Assembly (NCBI GenBank): GCA_945910005.1
Contig: OX246737.1
Span: forward strand, 84,103,414-84,167,413
DNA: 64,000 bases
Source: Isoperla grammatica
Lineage: Eukaryota; Arthropoda; Insecta; Plecoptera; Perlodidae
Reading direction: 5' to 3'
Below the pieces are notes generated by a model. The model made no database searches and was not told where the DNA came from. It saw only the letters and a program-made list of their open reading frames with translations. Below are positions 13,431 through 27,959 of the stretch, piece after piece. Position 1 is the stretch's first letter. Each line of letters opens with the position of its first letter. The position numbers and the translations under genes are program-made.

Positions 13431-15530
13431 TGAAGGTGACTGTTCTAAACCCTGCGCTAAGTCAGTGACATTAGAGCAACTTCATGCAACATATGAAGAC
13501 AACGCATGTTTCCTCGCTTGTCACGGTAACTGTACATGATAAACCCTGCGCTAAGTCAGTGACATGAGAGCAACTACATGCAACAAATTAGGAAAACGCA
13601 TGTTTTCTCGCTTGTGAAGGTGACTGTACTTGATAAACTCTGCGCTAAGTAAGTGACATGACAGCAACTACATGAAACATATTAGGACAACGCATGTTTC
13701 CTCGCTTGTGACGGTGACTGTACGTGATAAACCCTGCGCTAAGTCAGTGACATGAGAGCAACTACATGCAACATATGAGGACAACGCTAGTTTCCTCGCT
13801 TGTGAAGGTGACTGTACTTGATCAACCCTGCGCTTAGTCAGTGACATGAGAGCAACTACATGCATCATATGAAGACAATGCATGTTTTCTCGCTTGTGAC
13901 GGTGACTGTACTTGATAAACCCTGCGCTAAGTCAGTGACATGAGAGCAACTACATTAAACATATTAGGACAACGCATGTTTCCTCGCTTGTGACGGTGAC
14001 TGTACGTGATAATCCCTGCGCTAAGTCAGTGACATGAGGGCAACTACATGCAACATATGAAGACAACTCATGTTTCCTCGCTTGTGAAGGTGACTGTACT
14101 TGATAAACCCTGCGCTAAGTCAGTGACATGAGAGCAACTACATGCAACATATGAAGACAATGCATGTTTCCTCGCTTGTGACGGTGACTGTACTTGATAA
14201 ACACTGCGCTAAGTCAGTGACATGAGAGCAACTACATGCAACATATGAAGACAACGCATGTTTCCTCGCTTGTGAAGGTGACTGTACTTGATAAACCCTG
14301 CGCTAAGTCAGTGACATGAGAGCAACTACATGCAACATATTAGGACAACGAATGTTTCCTCGCTTGTGACGGTGACTGTACTTGAAAAACCCTGCGCTAA
14401 GTCAGGGACATGAGAGCAACTACATGCAACATATTAGGACAACGCATGTTTCCTCGCTTGTGACGGTGACTGTACGTGATAAACCCTGCGCTAAGTCAGT
14501 GACATGAGAGCAACTACATGCAACATATGAAGACAACGCATGTTTCCTCGCTTAAGACGGTGACTGTACGTGATAAACCCTGCGCTAAGTCAGTGACATG
14601 AGAGCAACTACATGCAACATATGAAGACAACGCATGTTTCATCGCTTGTGACGGTGACTGTACTTGATAAACCCTGCGCTAAGTCAGTGACATGAAAGCA
14701 ACTACATGCAACATATGAAGACAACGCATGTTTCCTCGCTTGTGACGGTGACTGTACGTAATAAACCCTGCGCTAAGTCAGTGACATGAGAGCAACTACA
14801 TGCAACATATGAAGACAACACATGTTTCCTCGTTTGTGACGGTGACTGTACTTGATAAACCCTGCGCTAAGTCAGTGACATGAGAGCAACTACATGCAAC
14901 ATATGAAGACAACTCATGTTTCCTCGCTTGTGAAGGTGACTGTACTTGATAAACCCTGCGCTAAGTCAGTGACATGAGAGCAACTACATGCAACATATGA
15001 AGACAAAACATGTTTCCTCTCTTGTGACGATGACTGTACGTGATAAATCCTGCGTGAAGTCAGTGACATGAAAGCAACTACATGCAACATATTAGGACAA
15101 CGCATGTTTCTTCGCTTGTGACGGTGACTGTACGTGATAAACCCTGCGCGTAGTCAGTGACATGAGAGCAACTACATGCAACCTATTAGGACAACGCATG
15201 TTTCCTCGCTTGTGAAGGTGACTGTACTTGATAAACCCTGCGCTAAGTCAGTGACATGAGAGCAACTACATGCAACATATTAGGACAACGCATGTTTCCT
15301 CGCTTGTGAAGGTGACTGTACTTGATAAACCCTGCGCTCAGTCAGTGACATGAAAGCAACTACATGCAACATATGAAGACAACGCATGTTTCATCGCTTT
15401 TTAAGGTGACTGTACGTGATAAACCCTGCGCCCAGTCAGTGACATGAGAGCAACTACATGCAACATATGAAGACAACGCATGTTTCATCGCTTGTTTAGG
15501 TGACAGTACGTGATAAACCCTGCGCCCAGT
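13431..15530 (+). repeat. 2627-bp duplication, copy 2 (partial)
   Basis: Second copy of 10.8-12.9 kb. Its left end has a monomer reading GACTGTTCTAAACCC (about 13437), four bases shorter than the usual form. Its right end diverges near 15.5 kb, where GCGCCCAGTC replaces GCGCTAAGTC. Only satellite sequence is present. Confidence 0.72.
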
Positions 15531-15629
15531 CAGTGACATGAGAGCAACTACATGCAACATATGAAGACAACGCATGTTTCCTCGCTTGTGAAGGTGACTG
15601 TACTTGATAAACCCTGCGCTAAGTCAGTG

Positions 15630-18540
15630 ACATGAGAGCAACTACATGCAACATATGAAGACAACGCATGTTTCCTTGCTTGAGACGGTGACTGTACTTG
15701 ATAACCCTTCCGCTAAGTCAGTGACATGAGAGCAACTACATGCAACATATAAAGACAACGCATGTTTCCTCGCTTGTGACGGTGACTGTACGTGATAAAC
15801 CCTGCGCTATGTCAGTGACATGAGAGCAACTACATGCAACATATGAAGACAACGCATGTTTTCTCGCTTGTGAGGGTGACTGTACTTGATAAACCCTGCG
15901 CTAAGTCAGTGACATGAGGGCAACTACATGCAACATAAGAAGACAACGCATGTTTCCTCGCTTGTCACGGTAACTGTACTTGATAAACCCTGCGCTAAGT
16001 CAGTGACATGAGAGCAACTACATGCAACAAATTAGGACAACGCATGTTTCCTCGCTTGTGAAGGTGACTGTACGTGATAATTCCTGCGCTGAGTCAGTGA
16101 CATGAGGGCAACTACATGAAACATATGAAGACAACGCATGTTTCCTCGCTTGTGAAGGTGACTGTACTTGATAAACCCTGCGCTAAGTCAGTGACATGAG
16201 AGCAACTACATGCAACATATTAGGACAACGCATGTTTCCTCGCTTGTGACGGTGACTGTACTTGATAAACCCTGCGCTAGGTCAGTGACATGAGAGCAAC
16301 TACATGCAACATATAAGGACAACGCATGTTTCCTCGCTTGTGACGGTGACTGTACGTGATAAACCCTGCGCTAAGTCAGTGACATGAGAGCAACTACATG
16401 CAACATATGAAGACAACGCATGTTTCCTCGCTTGTGACGGTGACTGTACGTGATAAACCCTGCGCTAAGTCAGTGACATGAGAGCAACTACATGCAACAT
16501 ATGACGACAACGCATGTTTCATCGCTTGTGACGGTGACTGTACTTGATAAACCCTGCGCTAAGTCAGTGACATGAAAGCAACTACATGCAACATATGAAG
16601 ACAACGCATGTTTCCTCGCTTGTGACGGTGACTGTACGTGATAAACCCTGCGCTAAGTCAGTGACATGAGAGCAACTACATGCAACATATGAACACAACG
16701 CATGTTTCCTCGCTTGTGAAGGTGACTGTACTTGATAAACCCTGCGCGAAGTCAGTGACATGAGAGCAACTACATGCAACATAAGAAGACAACGCATGTT
16801 TCCTCGCTTGTCACGGTAACTGTACTTGATAAACCCTGCGCTAAGTCAGTGACATGTGAGCAACTACATGCAACAAATTAGGACAACGCATGTTTCCTCG
16901 CTTGTGAAGGTGACTGTACTTGATAAACCCTGCGCTAAGTCATTGACATGAGAGCAACTACATGAAACATATTAGGACAACGCATGTTTCCTCGCTTGTG
17001 ACGGTGACTGTACGTGATAAAACCTGCTCTAAGTCAGTGACATGAGAGCAACTACATGCAACATATGAAGACAACGCATGTTTCCTCGCTTGTGAAGGTG
17101 ACTGTACTTGATAAACCCTGCGCTAAGTCAGTGACATGAGAGCAACTACATGCAACATATGAAGACAACGCATGTTTCCTCGCTTGTGAAGGTGACTGTA
17201 CTTGATGAACCCTGCGCTAAGTCAGTGACATGAGAGCAACTACATGCAACATATGAAAACAACGCATGTTTCCTCGCTTGTCACGGTAACTGTAAATGAT
17301 AAACCCTGCGCTAAGTCAGTGACATGAGAGCAACTACATGCAACATATTAGGACAATGCATGTTTCCTCGCTTGTGAAGGTGACTGTACTTGATAAACCC
17401 TGCGCTAAGTCAGTGACATGAGAGCAACTACATGCAACATATGAAGACAACACATGTTTCCTCGCTTGTGACGGTGACTGTACGTGATAAACCCTGCGTG
17501 AAGTCAGTGACATGAAAGCAACTACATGCAACATATTAGGACAACGCATGTTTCCTCGCTTGTGACGGTGACTGAACGTGATTAACCCTGCGCTAAGTCA
17601 GTGACATGAGAGCAACTACATGCAACATATGAAGACAACGCATGTTTCATCGCTTGTTACGGTGACTGTACTTGATAAACCCTGCGCTAAGTCAGTGACA
17701 TGAAAGCAACTACATGCAACATATGAAGACAACGCATGTTTCCTCGCTTGTGACGGTGACTGTACGTGATAAACCCTGCGCTAAGTCAGTGACATGAGAG
17801 CAACTACATGCAACATATGAAGAAAACACATGTTTCCTCGCTTGTGACGGTGACTGTACTTGATAAATTCTGCGCTAAGTCAGTGACATGAGAGCAACTA
17901 CATGCAACATATGAAGACAACACATGTTTCCTCGCTTGTGAAGGTGACTGTACTTGATAAACCCTGCGCTACGTCAGTGACATGAGAGCAACTACATGCA
18001 ACATATGAAGACAACACATGTTTCCTCGCTTGTGACGGTGACTGTACGTGATAAATCCTGCGTGAAGTCAGTGACATGAAAGCAACTACATGCAACATAT
18101 TAGGACAACGCATGTTTCCTCGCTTGTGACGGTGACTGTACGTGATAAACCTTGCGCTTAGTCAGTGACATGAGAGCAACTACATGCAACCTATTAGGAC
18201 AACGCATGTTTCCTCGCTTGTGAAGGTGACTGTACTTGATAAACCCTGCGCTATTTAGTGACATGAGAGCAACTACATGCAACATATTAGGACAACGCAT
18301 GTTTCCTCGCTTGTGAAGGTGACTGTACTTGATAAACCCTGCGAACAGTCAGTGACATGAGAGCAACTACATACAACATATGAAGACAACGCATGTTTCA
18401 TCGCTTGTTAAGGTGACTGTACGTGATAAACCCTGCGCTCAGTCAGTGACATGAGAGCAACTACATGCAACATATGAAGACAACGCATGTTTCATCGCTT
18501 GTTAAGGTGACTGTACGTGATAAACCCTGCGCTAAGTCAG
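15630..18540 (+). repeat. 2913-bp tandem duplication, copy 1
   Basis: Every marker I checked recurs 2913 bp downstream: TTGCTTGAGA (15676 and 18589), TGAGGG (15871 and 18784), GCTGAG (16088 and 19001), ATATGACGAC (16499 and 19412) and the AGGACAATGC monomer (17.35 and 20.26 kb). The unit is 31 monomers less one base. A few private differences separate the copies. Confidence 0.85.
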
Positions 18541-21450
18541 TGACATGAAAGCAACTACATGCAACATATGAAGACAACGCATGTTTCCTTGCTTGAGACG
18601 GTGACTGTACTTGATAACCCTTCCGCTAAGTCAGTGACATGAGAGCAACTACATGCAACATATGAAGACAACGCATGTTTCCTCGCTTGTGACGGTGACT
18701 GTACGTGATAAACCCTGCGCTAAGTCAGTGACATGAGAGCAACTACATGCAACATATGAAGACAACGCATGTTTCCTCGCTTGTGAGGGTGACTGTACTT
18801 GATAAACCCTGCGCTAAGTCAGTGACATGAGAGCAACTACATGCAACATAAGAAGACAACGCATGTTTCCTCGCTTGTCACGGTAACTGTACTTGATAAA
18901 CCCTGCGGTAAGTCAGTGACATGAGAGCAACTACATGCAACAAATTAGGACAACGCATGTTTCCTCGCTTGTGAAGGTGACTGTACGTGATAATCCCTGC
19001 GCTGAGTCAGTGACATGAGGGCAACTACATGAAACATATGAAGACAACGCATGTTTCCTCGCTTGTGAAGGTGACTGTACTTGATAAACCCTGCGCTAAG
19101 TCAGTGACATGAGAGCAACTACATGCAACATATTAGGACACCGCATGTTTCCTCGCTTGTGACGGTGACTGTACTTGATAAACCCTGCGCTAGGTCAGTG
19201 ACATGAGAGCAACTACATGCAACATATTAGGACAACGCATGTTTCCTCGCTTGTGACGGTGACTGTACGTGATAAACCCTGCGCTAAGTCAGTGACATGA
19301 GAGCAACTACGTGCAACATATGAAGACAACGCATGTTTCCTCGCTTGTGACGGTGACTGTACGTGATAAACCCTGCGCTAAGTCAGTGACATGAGAGCAA
19401 CTACATGCAACATATGACGACAACGCATGTTTCATCGCTTGTGACGGTGACTGTACTTGATAAACCCTGCGCTAAGTCAGTGACATGAAAGCAACTACAT
19501 GCAACATATGAAGACAACGCATGTTTCCTCGCTTGTGACGGTGACTGTACGTGATAAACCCTGCGCTAAGTCAGTGACATGAGAGCAACTACATGCAACA
19601 TATGAACACAACGCATGTTTCCTCGCTTGTGAAGGTGACTGTACTTGATAAACCCTGCGCTAAGTCAGTGACATGAGAGCAACTACATGCAACATAAGAA
19701 GACAACGCATGTTTCCTCGCTTGTCACGGTAACTGTACTTGATAAACCCTGCGCTAAGTCAGTGACATGAGAGCAACTACATGCAACAAATTAGGACAAC
19801 GCATGTTTCCTCGCTTGTGAAGGTGACTGTACTTGATAAACCCTGCGCTAAGTCATTGACATGAGAGCAACTACATGAAACATATTAGGACAACGCATGT
19901 TTCCTCGCTTGTGACGGTGACTGTACGTGATAAACCCTGCGCTAAGTCAGTGACATGAGAGCAACTACATGCAACATATGAAGACAACGCATGTTTCCTC
20001 GCTTGTGAAGGTGACTGTACTTGATAAACCCTGCGCTAAGTCAGTGACATGAGAGCAACTACATGCAACATATGAAGACAACGCATGTTTCCTCGCTTGT
20101 GAAGGTGACTGTAGTTGATAAACTCTGCGCTAAGTCAGTGACATGAGAGCAACTACATGCAACATATGAAGACAACGCATGTTTCCTCGCTTGTCACGGT
20201 AACTGTACATGATAAACCCTGCGCTAAGTCAGTGACATGAGAGCAACTACATGCCACATATTAGGACAATGCATGTTTCCTCGCTTGTGAAGGTGACTGT
20301 ACTTGATAAACCCTGCGCTAAGTCAGTGACATGAGAGCTACTACATGCAACATATGAAGACAACACATGTTTCCTCGCTTGTGACGGTGACTGTACGTGA
20401 TAAACCCTGCGTGAAGTCAGTGACATGAAAGCAACTACATGCAACATATTAGGACAACGCATGTTTCCTCGCTTGTGACGGTGACTGTACGTGATGAACC
20501 CTGCGCTAAGTCAGTGACATGAGAGCAACTACATGCAACATATAAAGACAACGCATGTTTCATCGCTTGTGACGGTGACTGTACTTGATAAACCCTGCGC
20601 TAAGCCAGTGACATGAAAGCAACTACATGCAACATATGAAGACAACGCATGTTTCCTCGCTTGTGACGGTGACTGTACGTGATAAACCCTGCGCTAAGTC
20701 AGTGACATGAGAGCAACTACATGCAACATATGAAGAAAACACATGTTAACTCGCTTGTGACGGTGACTGTACTTGATAAACCCTGCGCTAAGTCAGGGAC
20801 ATGAGAGCAACTACATGCAACATATGAAGACAACACATGTTTCCTCGCTTGTGAAGGTGACTGTACTTGATAAACCCTGCGCTAAGTCAGTGACATGAGA
20901 GCAACTACATGCAACATATGAAGACAACACATGTTTCCTCGCTTGTGACGGTGACTGTACGTGATAAATCCTGCGTGAAGTCAGTGACATGAAAGCAACT
21001 ACATGCAACATATTAGGACAACGCATGTTTCCTCGCTTGTGACGGTGACTGTACGTGATAAACCTTGCGCTAAGTCAGTGACATGAGAGCAACTACATGC
21101 AACCTATTAGGACAACGCATGTTTCCTCGCTTGTGAAGGTGACTGTACTTGATAAACCCTGCGCTATTTAGTGACATGAGAGCAACTACATGCAACATAT
21201 TAGGACAACGCATGTTTCCTCGCTTGTGAAGGTGACTGTACTTGATAAACCCTGCGCTCAGTCAGTGACATGAGAGCAACTACATACAACATATGAAGAC
21301 AACGCATGTTTCATCGCTTGTTAAGGTGACTATACGTGATAAACCCTGCGCTCAGTCAGTGACATGAGAGCAACTACATGCAACATATGAAGACAACGCA
21401 TGTTTCATCGCTTGTTAAGGTGACTGTACGTGATAAACCCTGCGCTAAGT
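18541..21450 (+). repeat. 2913-bp tandem duplication, copy 2
   Basis: Direct tandem copy of 15.63-18.54 kb. Its stretch 18.24-20.63 kb matches 34.20-36.58 kb at a constant offset of 15957 bp (GCTGAG at 19001 and 34958; CTATTTA at 18251 and 34208), so it also served as source for, or shares ancestry with, the later large block. Confidence 0.85.
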
Positions 21451-24400
21451 CAGTGACATGAAAGCAACTACATGCAACATATGCAGACAACGCATGTTTC
21501 CTCGCTTGTGACGGTGACTGTTCTTGATAACCCCTCCGCTAAGTCAGTGACATGAGAGCAACTACATGCAACATATGAGGACAACGCATGTTTCCTCGCT
21601 TGTGACGGTGACTGTACGTGATAAACCCTGCGCTAAGTCAGTGACATGAGAGCAACTACATGCAACATATGAAGACAACGCATGTTTCCTCGCTTGTGAC
21701 GGTGACTGTACGTGATAAACCCTGCGCTAAGTCAGTGACATGAGAGCAACTACATGCAACATATGAAGACAACGCATGTTTCCTCGCTTGTGAAGGTGAC
21801 TGTACTTGATAAACCCTGCGCTAAGTCAGTGACTTGAGAGCAACTACATGCAACATAAGAAGACAACGCATGTTTCCTCGCTTGTCACGGTAACTGTACT
21901 TGATAAACCCTGCGCTAAGTCAGTTACATGAGAGCAACTACATGCAACAAATTAGGACAACGCATGTTTCCTCGCTTGTGAAGGTGACTGTACTTGATAA
22001 ACCCTGCGCTAAGTCAGTGACATGAGAGCAACTACATGAAACATATTAGGACAACGCATGTTTCCTCGCTTGTGACGGTGACTGTACGTGATAAACCCTG
22101 CGCTAAGTCAGTGACATGAGAGGAACTACATGCAACATATGAAGACAACGCATGTTTCCTCGCTTGTGAAGGTGACTGTACTTGATAAACCCTGCGCTAA
22201 GTCAGTGACATGAGAGCAACTACATTCAACATATGAAGACAACGCATGTTTCCTCGCTTGTGAAGGTGACTGTACTTGATAAACCCTGCGCTAAGTCAGT
22301 GACATGAGAGCAACTACATGCAACATATGAAGACAACGCATGTTTCCTCGCTTGTCACGGTAACTGTACATGATAAACCCTGCGCTAAGTCAGTTACATG
22401 AGAGCAACTACATGCAACATATTACGACAACGCATGTTTCCTCGCTTGTGAAGGTGACTGTACTTGATAAACCCTGCGCTAAGTCAGTGACATGAGAGCA
22501 ACTACATGCAACATATGAAGACAACACATGTTTCCTCGCTTGTGACGGTGACTGTACGTGATAAACCCTGCGTGAAGTCAGTGACATGAAAGCAACTACA
22601 TGCAACATATTAGGACAACTCATGTTTCCTCGCTTGTGACGGTGACTGTACGTGATAAACCCTGCGCTAAGTCAGTGACATGAGAGCAACTACATGCAAC
22701 ATATTAGGACAACGCATGTTTCCTCGCTTGTGACGGTGACTGTACTTGATAAACCCTCCGCTAAGTCAGTGAGATGAGACAACTTCATGCAACATATTAG
22801 GACAACGCATGTTTCCTCGCTTGTGACGGTGACTGTACGTGATAAACCCTGCGCTAAGTCAGTGACATGAGAGCAACTACATGCAACATATGAAGACAAC
22901 GCATGTTTCCTCGCTTGTGACGGTGACTGTACGTGATAAACCCTGCGCTAAGTCAGTGACATGAGAGCAACTACATGCAACATAAGAAGACAACGCATGT
23001 TTCCTCCCTTGTGACGGTGACTGTACGTGATACACCCTGCGCTAAGTCAGTGACATGAGAGCAACTACATGCAACATATGAAGACAACACATGTTTCCTC
23101 GTTTGTGACGGTAACAGTACTTGATAAACCCTGCGCTAAGTCAGTGACATGAGAGCAACTACATGCAACATAATAGGACAACGCATGTTTCCTCTCTTGT
23201 GAAGGTGACTGTACTTAATAAACCCTGCGGTAAGTCAGTGACATGAGAGCAACTACATGCAACATATGAAGACAATGCATGTTTCCTCGCTTGTGACGGT
23301 GACTGTACTAGATAAACCCTGCGCTAAGTCAGTGACATGAGAGCAACTACGTGAAACATATTAGGACAACGCATGTTTCCTCGCTTGTGACGGTGACTGT
23401 ACGTGATAATCCCTGCGCTAAGTCAGTGACATGAGGGCAACTACATGCAACATATAAAGACAACGCATGTTTCCTCGCTTGTGAAGGTGACTGTACGTGA
23501 TAAACCCTGCGTTAAGTCAGTGACATGAAAGCAACTACATGCAACATATTAGGACAACGCATGTTTCCTCGCTTGTGACAGTGACTGTACGTGATAAACC
23601 CTGCGCTAAGTCAGTGACATGAGAGCAACTACATAAAACATATTAGGACAACGCATGTTTCCTCGCTTTTGAAGGTGACTGTACTTGATAAACCCTGCGC
23701 TAAGTCAGTGACATGAGAGCAACTACATGCAACATATAAGGACAACGCATGTTTCCTCGCTTGTGAAGGTGACTGTACTTGATAAACCCTGCTCTAAGTC
23801 AGTGACATGAGAGCAACTACATGCAACATATGAAGACAACGCATGTTTCCTCGCTTTTGAAGGTGACTGTACTTGATAAACCCTGCGCTAAGTCAGTGAC
23901 ATGAGAGCAACTACATGCAACATAAGAAGACAACGCATGTTTCCTCGCTTGTCACGGTAATGGTACATGATAAACCCTGCGCTAAGTCAGTGACATGAGA
24001 GCAACTACATGCAACAAATTAGGACAACGCATGTTTCCTCGCTTGTGAAGGTGACTGTACTTGATAAACCCTGCGCTAGGTCAGTGACATGAGAGCAACT
24101 ACATGAAACATATTAGGACAACGCATGTTTCCTCGCTTGTGACGGTGACTGTACGTGATAAACCCTGCGCTAAGTCAGTGACATGATAGCAACTACATGC
24201 AACATATGAAGACAACGCATGTTTCCTCGCTTGTGAAGGTGACTTTACTTGATAAACCCTGCGCTAAGTCAGTGACATGAGAGCAACTACATGCAACATA
24301 TGAAGACAACGCATGTTTCCTCGCTTGTGAAGGTGACTGTACTTGATAAACCCTGCGCTAAGTAAGTGACATGAGAGCAACTACATGCAACATATGAAGA

Positions 24401-25020
24401 CAACGCATGTTTCCTCGCTTGTGAATGTGACTGTACTTGATAAACCCTGCGCTAAGTCAGTGACATGAGAGCAACTACATGCAATATGTGAAGACAATGC
24501 ATGTTTCCTCGCTTGTGACGGTGACTGTACTTGATAAACCCTGCGCTAAGTCAGTGACATGAGAGCAACTACATGAAGCATATTAGGACAACGCATGTTT
24601 CCTCGCTTGTGACGGTGACTGTACGTGATAATCCCTGCGCTAAGTCAGTGACATGAGGGCAACTTCATGCAACATATGAAGACAACGCATGTTTCCTCGC
24701 TTGTGAAGGTGACTGTACTTGATAAACCCTGCGCTAAGTCAGTGACATGAGAGCAACTACTTGCAACATATTAGGACAACGCATGTTTCCTCGCTTGTGA
24801 AGGTGACTGTACTTGATAAACCCTTCGCTCAATCAGTGACATGAGAGCAACTACATGCAACATATGAAGACAACGCATGTTTCATCGCTTGTTAAGGTGA
24901 CTGTACGTGATAAACCCTGCGCTAAGTCAGTGACATGAAAGCAACTACATGCAACATATGAGGACAACGCATGTTTCCTCGCTTGTGACGGTGACTGTAC
25001 TTGATAAACCCTGCGTTAAG
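21451..25020 (+). repeat. Mosaic satellite tract
   Basis: Monomers whose markers come from two lineages. The stretch 22.4-22.9 kb, with the one-base-short GAGATGAGAC monomer at 22771, matches 37.4-37.9 kb at offset 15018. The stretch 23.2-25.0 kb, with GCAATATGTG at 24481, matches the order seen at 1.2-3.0, 55.1-55.8 and 60.0-60.7 kb. No gene and no non-satellite sequence. Confidence 0.75.
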
Positions 25021-25671
25021 TCAGTGACATGAGGTCAACAACATGCAACATATGAAGACAACGCATGTTTCCTCGCTTGTGACGGTGACTGTACGTGATA
25101 AACCCTGCGCTAAGTCAGTGACATGAGAGCAACTACATGCAACATATGAAGACAACGCATGTTTCCTCGCTTGTGAAGGTGACTGTACTTGATAAACCCT
25201 GCGCTAAGTCAGTGACATGAGAGCAACTACATGCAACATAAGAAGACAACGCATATTTCCTCGCTGGTCACGGTAACTGTACATGATAAACCCTGCGCTA
25301 AGTCAGTGACATGAGAGCAACTACATGCAACAAATTAGGACAACGCATGTTTCCTCGCTTGTGAAGGTGACTGTACTTGATAAACCCTGCGCTTAGTCAG
25401 TGACATGAGAGCAACTACATAAAACATATTAGGACAACGCATGTTTCCTCGCTTGTGACGGTGACTGTACGTGATAAACCCTGCGCTAAGTCAGTGACAT
25501 GAGAGCAACTACATGCAACATATGAAGACAACGCATGTTTCCTCGCTTGTGAAGGTGACTGTACTTGATAAACCCTGCGCTAAGTCAGTGACATGAGAGC
25601 AACAACATGCAACATATGAAGACAACGCATGTTTCCTCGCTTGTGAAGGTGACTGTACTTGATAAACCCTG

Positions 25672-25714
25672 CGCTAAGTCAGTGACATGAGAGCAACTAC
25701 ATAAAACATATTTG
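25672..25714 (+). repeat. Truncated 43-bp monomer
   Basis: A monomer that starts normally, reaches ACATAAAACATATTTGG and joins straight to GCTAAGTCAGTG of the next one. About 51 bp is missing. Identical copies lie at 28154-28196 and 40218-40260, exactly 2482 and 14546 bp away. Confidence 0.95.
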
Positions 25715-26370
25715 GGCTAAGTCAGTGACATGAGAGCAACTACATGCAACATATTAGGACAACGCATGTTTTCTCGCTTGTGACGGTGACTGTACTTGAT
25801 AAACCCTGCGCTAAGTCAGTGACAAGAGAGCAACTACATGCAACATATGAAGACAACACATGTTTCCTCGCTTGTGACGGTGACTGTACGTGATAAATCC
25901 TGCGTGAAGTCAGTGACATGAAAGCAACTATATGCAACATATTATGACACCGCATGTTTCCTCGCTTGTGACGGTGACTGTACGTGATAAACCCTGCGCT
26001 AAGTCAGTGACATGAGAGCAACTACATGCAACCTATTAGGACAACGCATGTTTTCTTCTTGTGAAGGTGACTGTACTTGATAAACCCTGCGCTATTTAGT
26101 GACATGAGAGCAACTACATGCAACATATTAGGACAACGCATGCTTCCTCGCTTGTGAAGGTGACTGTACTTGATAAACCCTGCGCTCAGTCCGTGACATG
26201 AGAGCAACTACATACAACATATGAAGACAACGCATGTTTCATCGCTTGTTAAGGTGACTGAACGTGATAAACCCTGCGCTCAGTCAGTGACATGAGAGCA
26301 ACTACATGCAACATATGAAGACAACGCATGTTTCCTCGCTTGTAAAGGTGACTGTACTTGATAAACCCTG
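25715..26370 (+). repeat. 656-bp seven-monomer duplication, first copy
   Basis: Seven monomers (7 x 94 less 2) that recur at 26371-26982. Both copies include the CCTATTAGG monomer with the one-base-short TTTTCTTCTTGTG and the CTATTTAG monomer. The pair is also present in copy B (28.2 and 28.85 kb) and near 40.3-41.5 kb, so it predates those larger duplications. Confidence 0.85.
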
Positions 26371-26982
26371 CGCTAAGTCAGTGACATGAGAGCAACTACA
26401 TGCAACATATTAGGACAACGCATGTTTCCTCGCTTGTGACGGTGACTGTACTTGATAAACCCTGCGCTAAGTCAGTGACAAGAGAGCAACTACATGCAAC
26501 ATATGAAGACAACACATGTTTCCTCGCTTGTGACGGTGACTGTACGTGATAAATCCTGCGTGAAGTCAGTGACATGAAAGCAACTACATGCAACATATTA
26601 TGACACCGCATGTTTTCTCGCTTGTGACGGTGACTGTACGTGATAAACCCTGCGCTAAGTCAGTGACATGAGAGCAACTACATGCAACCTATTAGGACAA
26701 CGCATGTTTTCTTCTTGTGAAGGTGACTGTACTTGATAAACCCTGCGCTATTTAGTGACATGAGAGCAACTACATGCAACATATTAGGACAACGCATGTT
26801 TCCTCGCTTGTGAAGGTGACTGTACTTGATAAACCTTGCGCTCAGTCCGTGACATGAGAGCAACTACATACAACATATGAAGACAACGCATGTTTCATCG
26901 CTTGTTAAGGTGACTGAACGTGATAAACCCTGCGCTCAGTCAGTGACATGAGAGCAACTACATGCAACATATGAAGACTACG
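26371..26982 (+). repeat. 656-bp duplication, second copy
   Basis: Follows the first copy directly and differs from it at a few sites, for example CATGTTTCC instead of CATGCTTCC near 26.79 kb and ACCTTGCGC instead of ACCCTGCGC near 26.84 kb. It loses alignment near 26.98 kb. Confidence 0.82.
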
Positions 26983-27959
26983 CATGTTTCATCGCTTGTT
27001 AAGGTGACTGTACGTGATAAACCCTGCGCTAAATAAGTGACATGAAAGCAACTACATGCAACATATGAAGACAACGCATGTTTCCTCGCTTGTGAAGTTG
27101 ACTGTACTTGATAAACCCTGCGCTAAGTCAGTGACATGAGAGCAACTACAAGCAACATATGAAGACAATGCATGTTTCCTCGCTTGTGACGGTGACTGTA
27201 CTTGATAAACCCTGCGCTAAGTCAGTGACATGAGAGCAACTACATGCCACATATGAAGACAACGCATGTTTCCTCGCTTGTGAAGGTGACTGTACTTGAT
27301 AAACCCTGCGCTATTTAGTGACATGAGAGCAACTACATGCAACATATTAGGACAACGCATGTTTCCTCGCTTGTGAAGGTGACTGTACTTGATAAACCCT
27401 GCGCTCAGTCAGTGACATGAGAGCAACTACATACAACATATGAATACAACGTATGTTTCATCGCTTGTTAAGGTGACTGTACGTGATAAACCCTGCGCTC
27501 AGTCAGTGACATGAGAGCAACTACATGCAACATATGAAGACAACGCATGTTTCATCGCTTGTTAAGGTGGCTGTACGTAATAAACCCTGCGCTAAGTCAG
27601 TGACATGAAAGCAACTACATGCAACATATGAAGACAACGCATGTTTCCTCGCTTGTGACGGTGACTGTACTTGATAACCCCTCCGCTAAGTCAGTGACAT
27701 GAGAGCAACTACATGCAACATATGAAGACAACGCATGTTTCCTCGCTTGTGAAGGTGACTGTACGTGATAAACCCTCCGCTAAGTCAGTGACATGAAAGC
27801 AACTACATGCAACATATGAAGACAACGCATGTTTCCTCGCTTGTGACGGTGACTGTACGTGATAAACCCTGCGCTAAGTCAGTGACATGAGAGCAACTAC
27901 ATGCAACATATGAAGACAACGCATGTTTCCTCGCTTGTGAAGGTGACTGTACTAAATAA

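Larger units (their letters stand above)
25478..27959 (+). repeat. 2482-bp tandem duplication, copy A
   Basis: Copy A matches copy B at a constant offset of 2482 bp (AACAACATGC at 25601 and 28083). Divergence at about 25478 and 27960 sets the left ends. The unit is 27 monomers, one of them cut to 43 bp. A smaller 656-bp duplication lies inside it. I see no differences between A and B at the positions compared. Confidence 0.88.
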
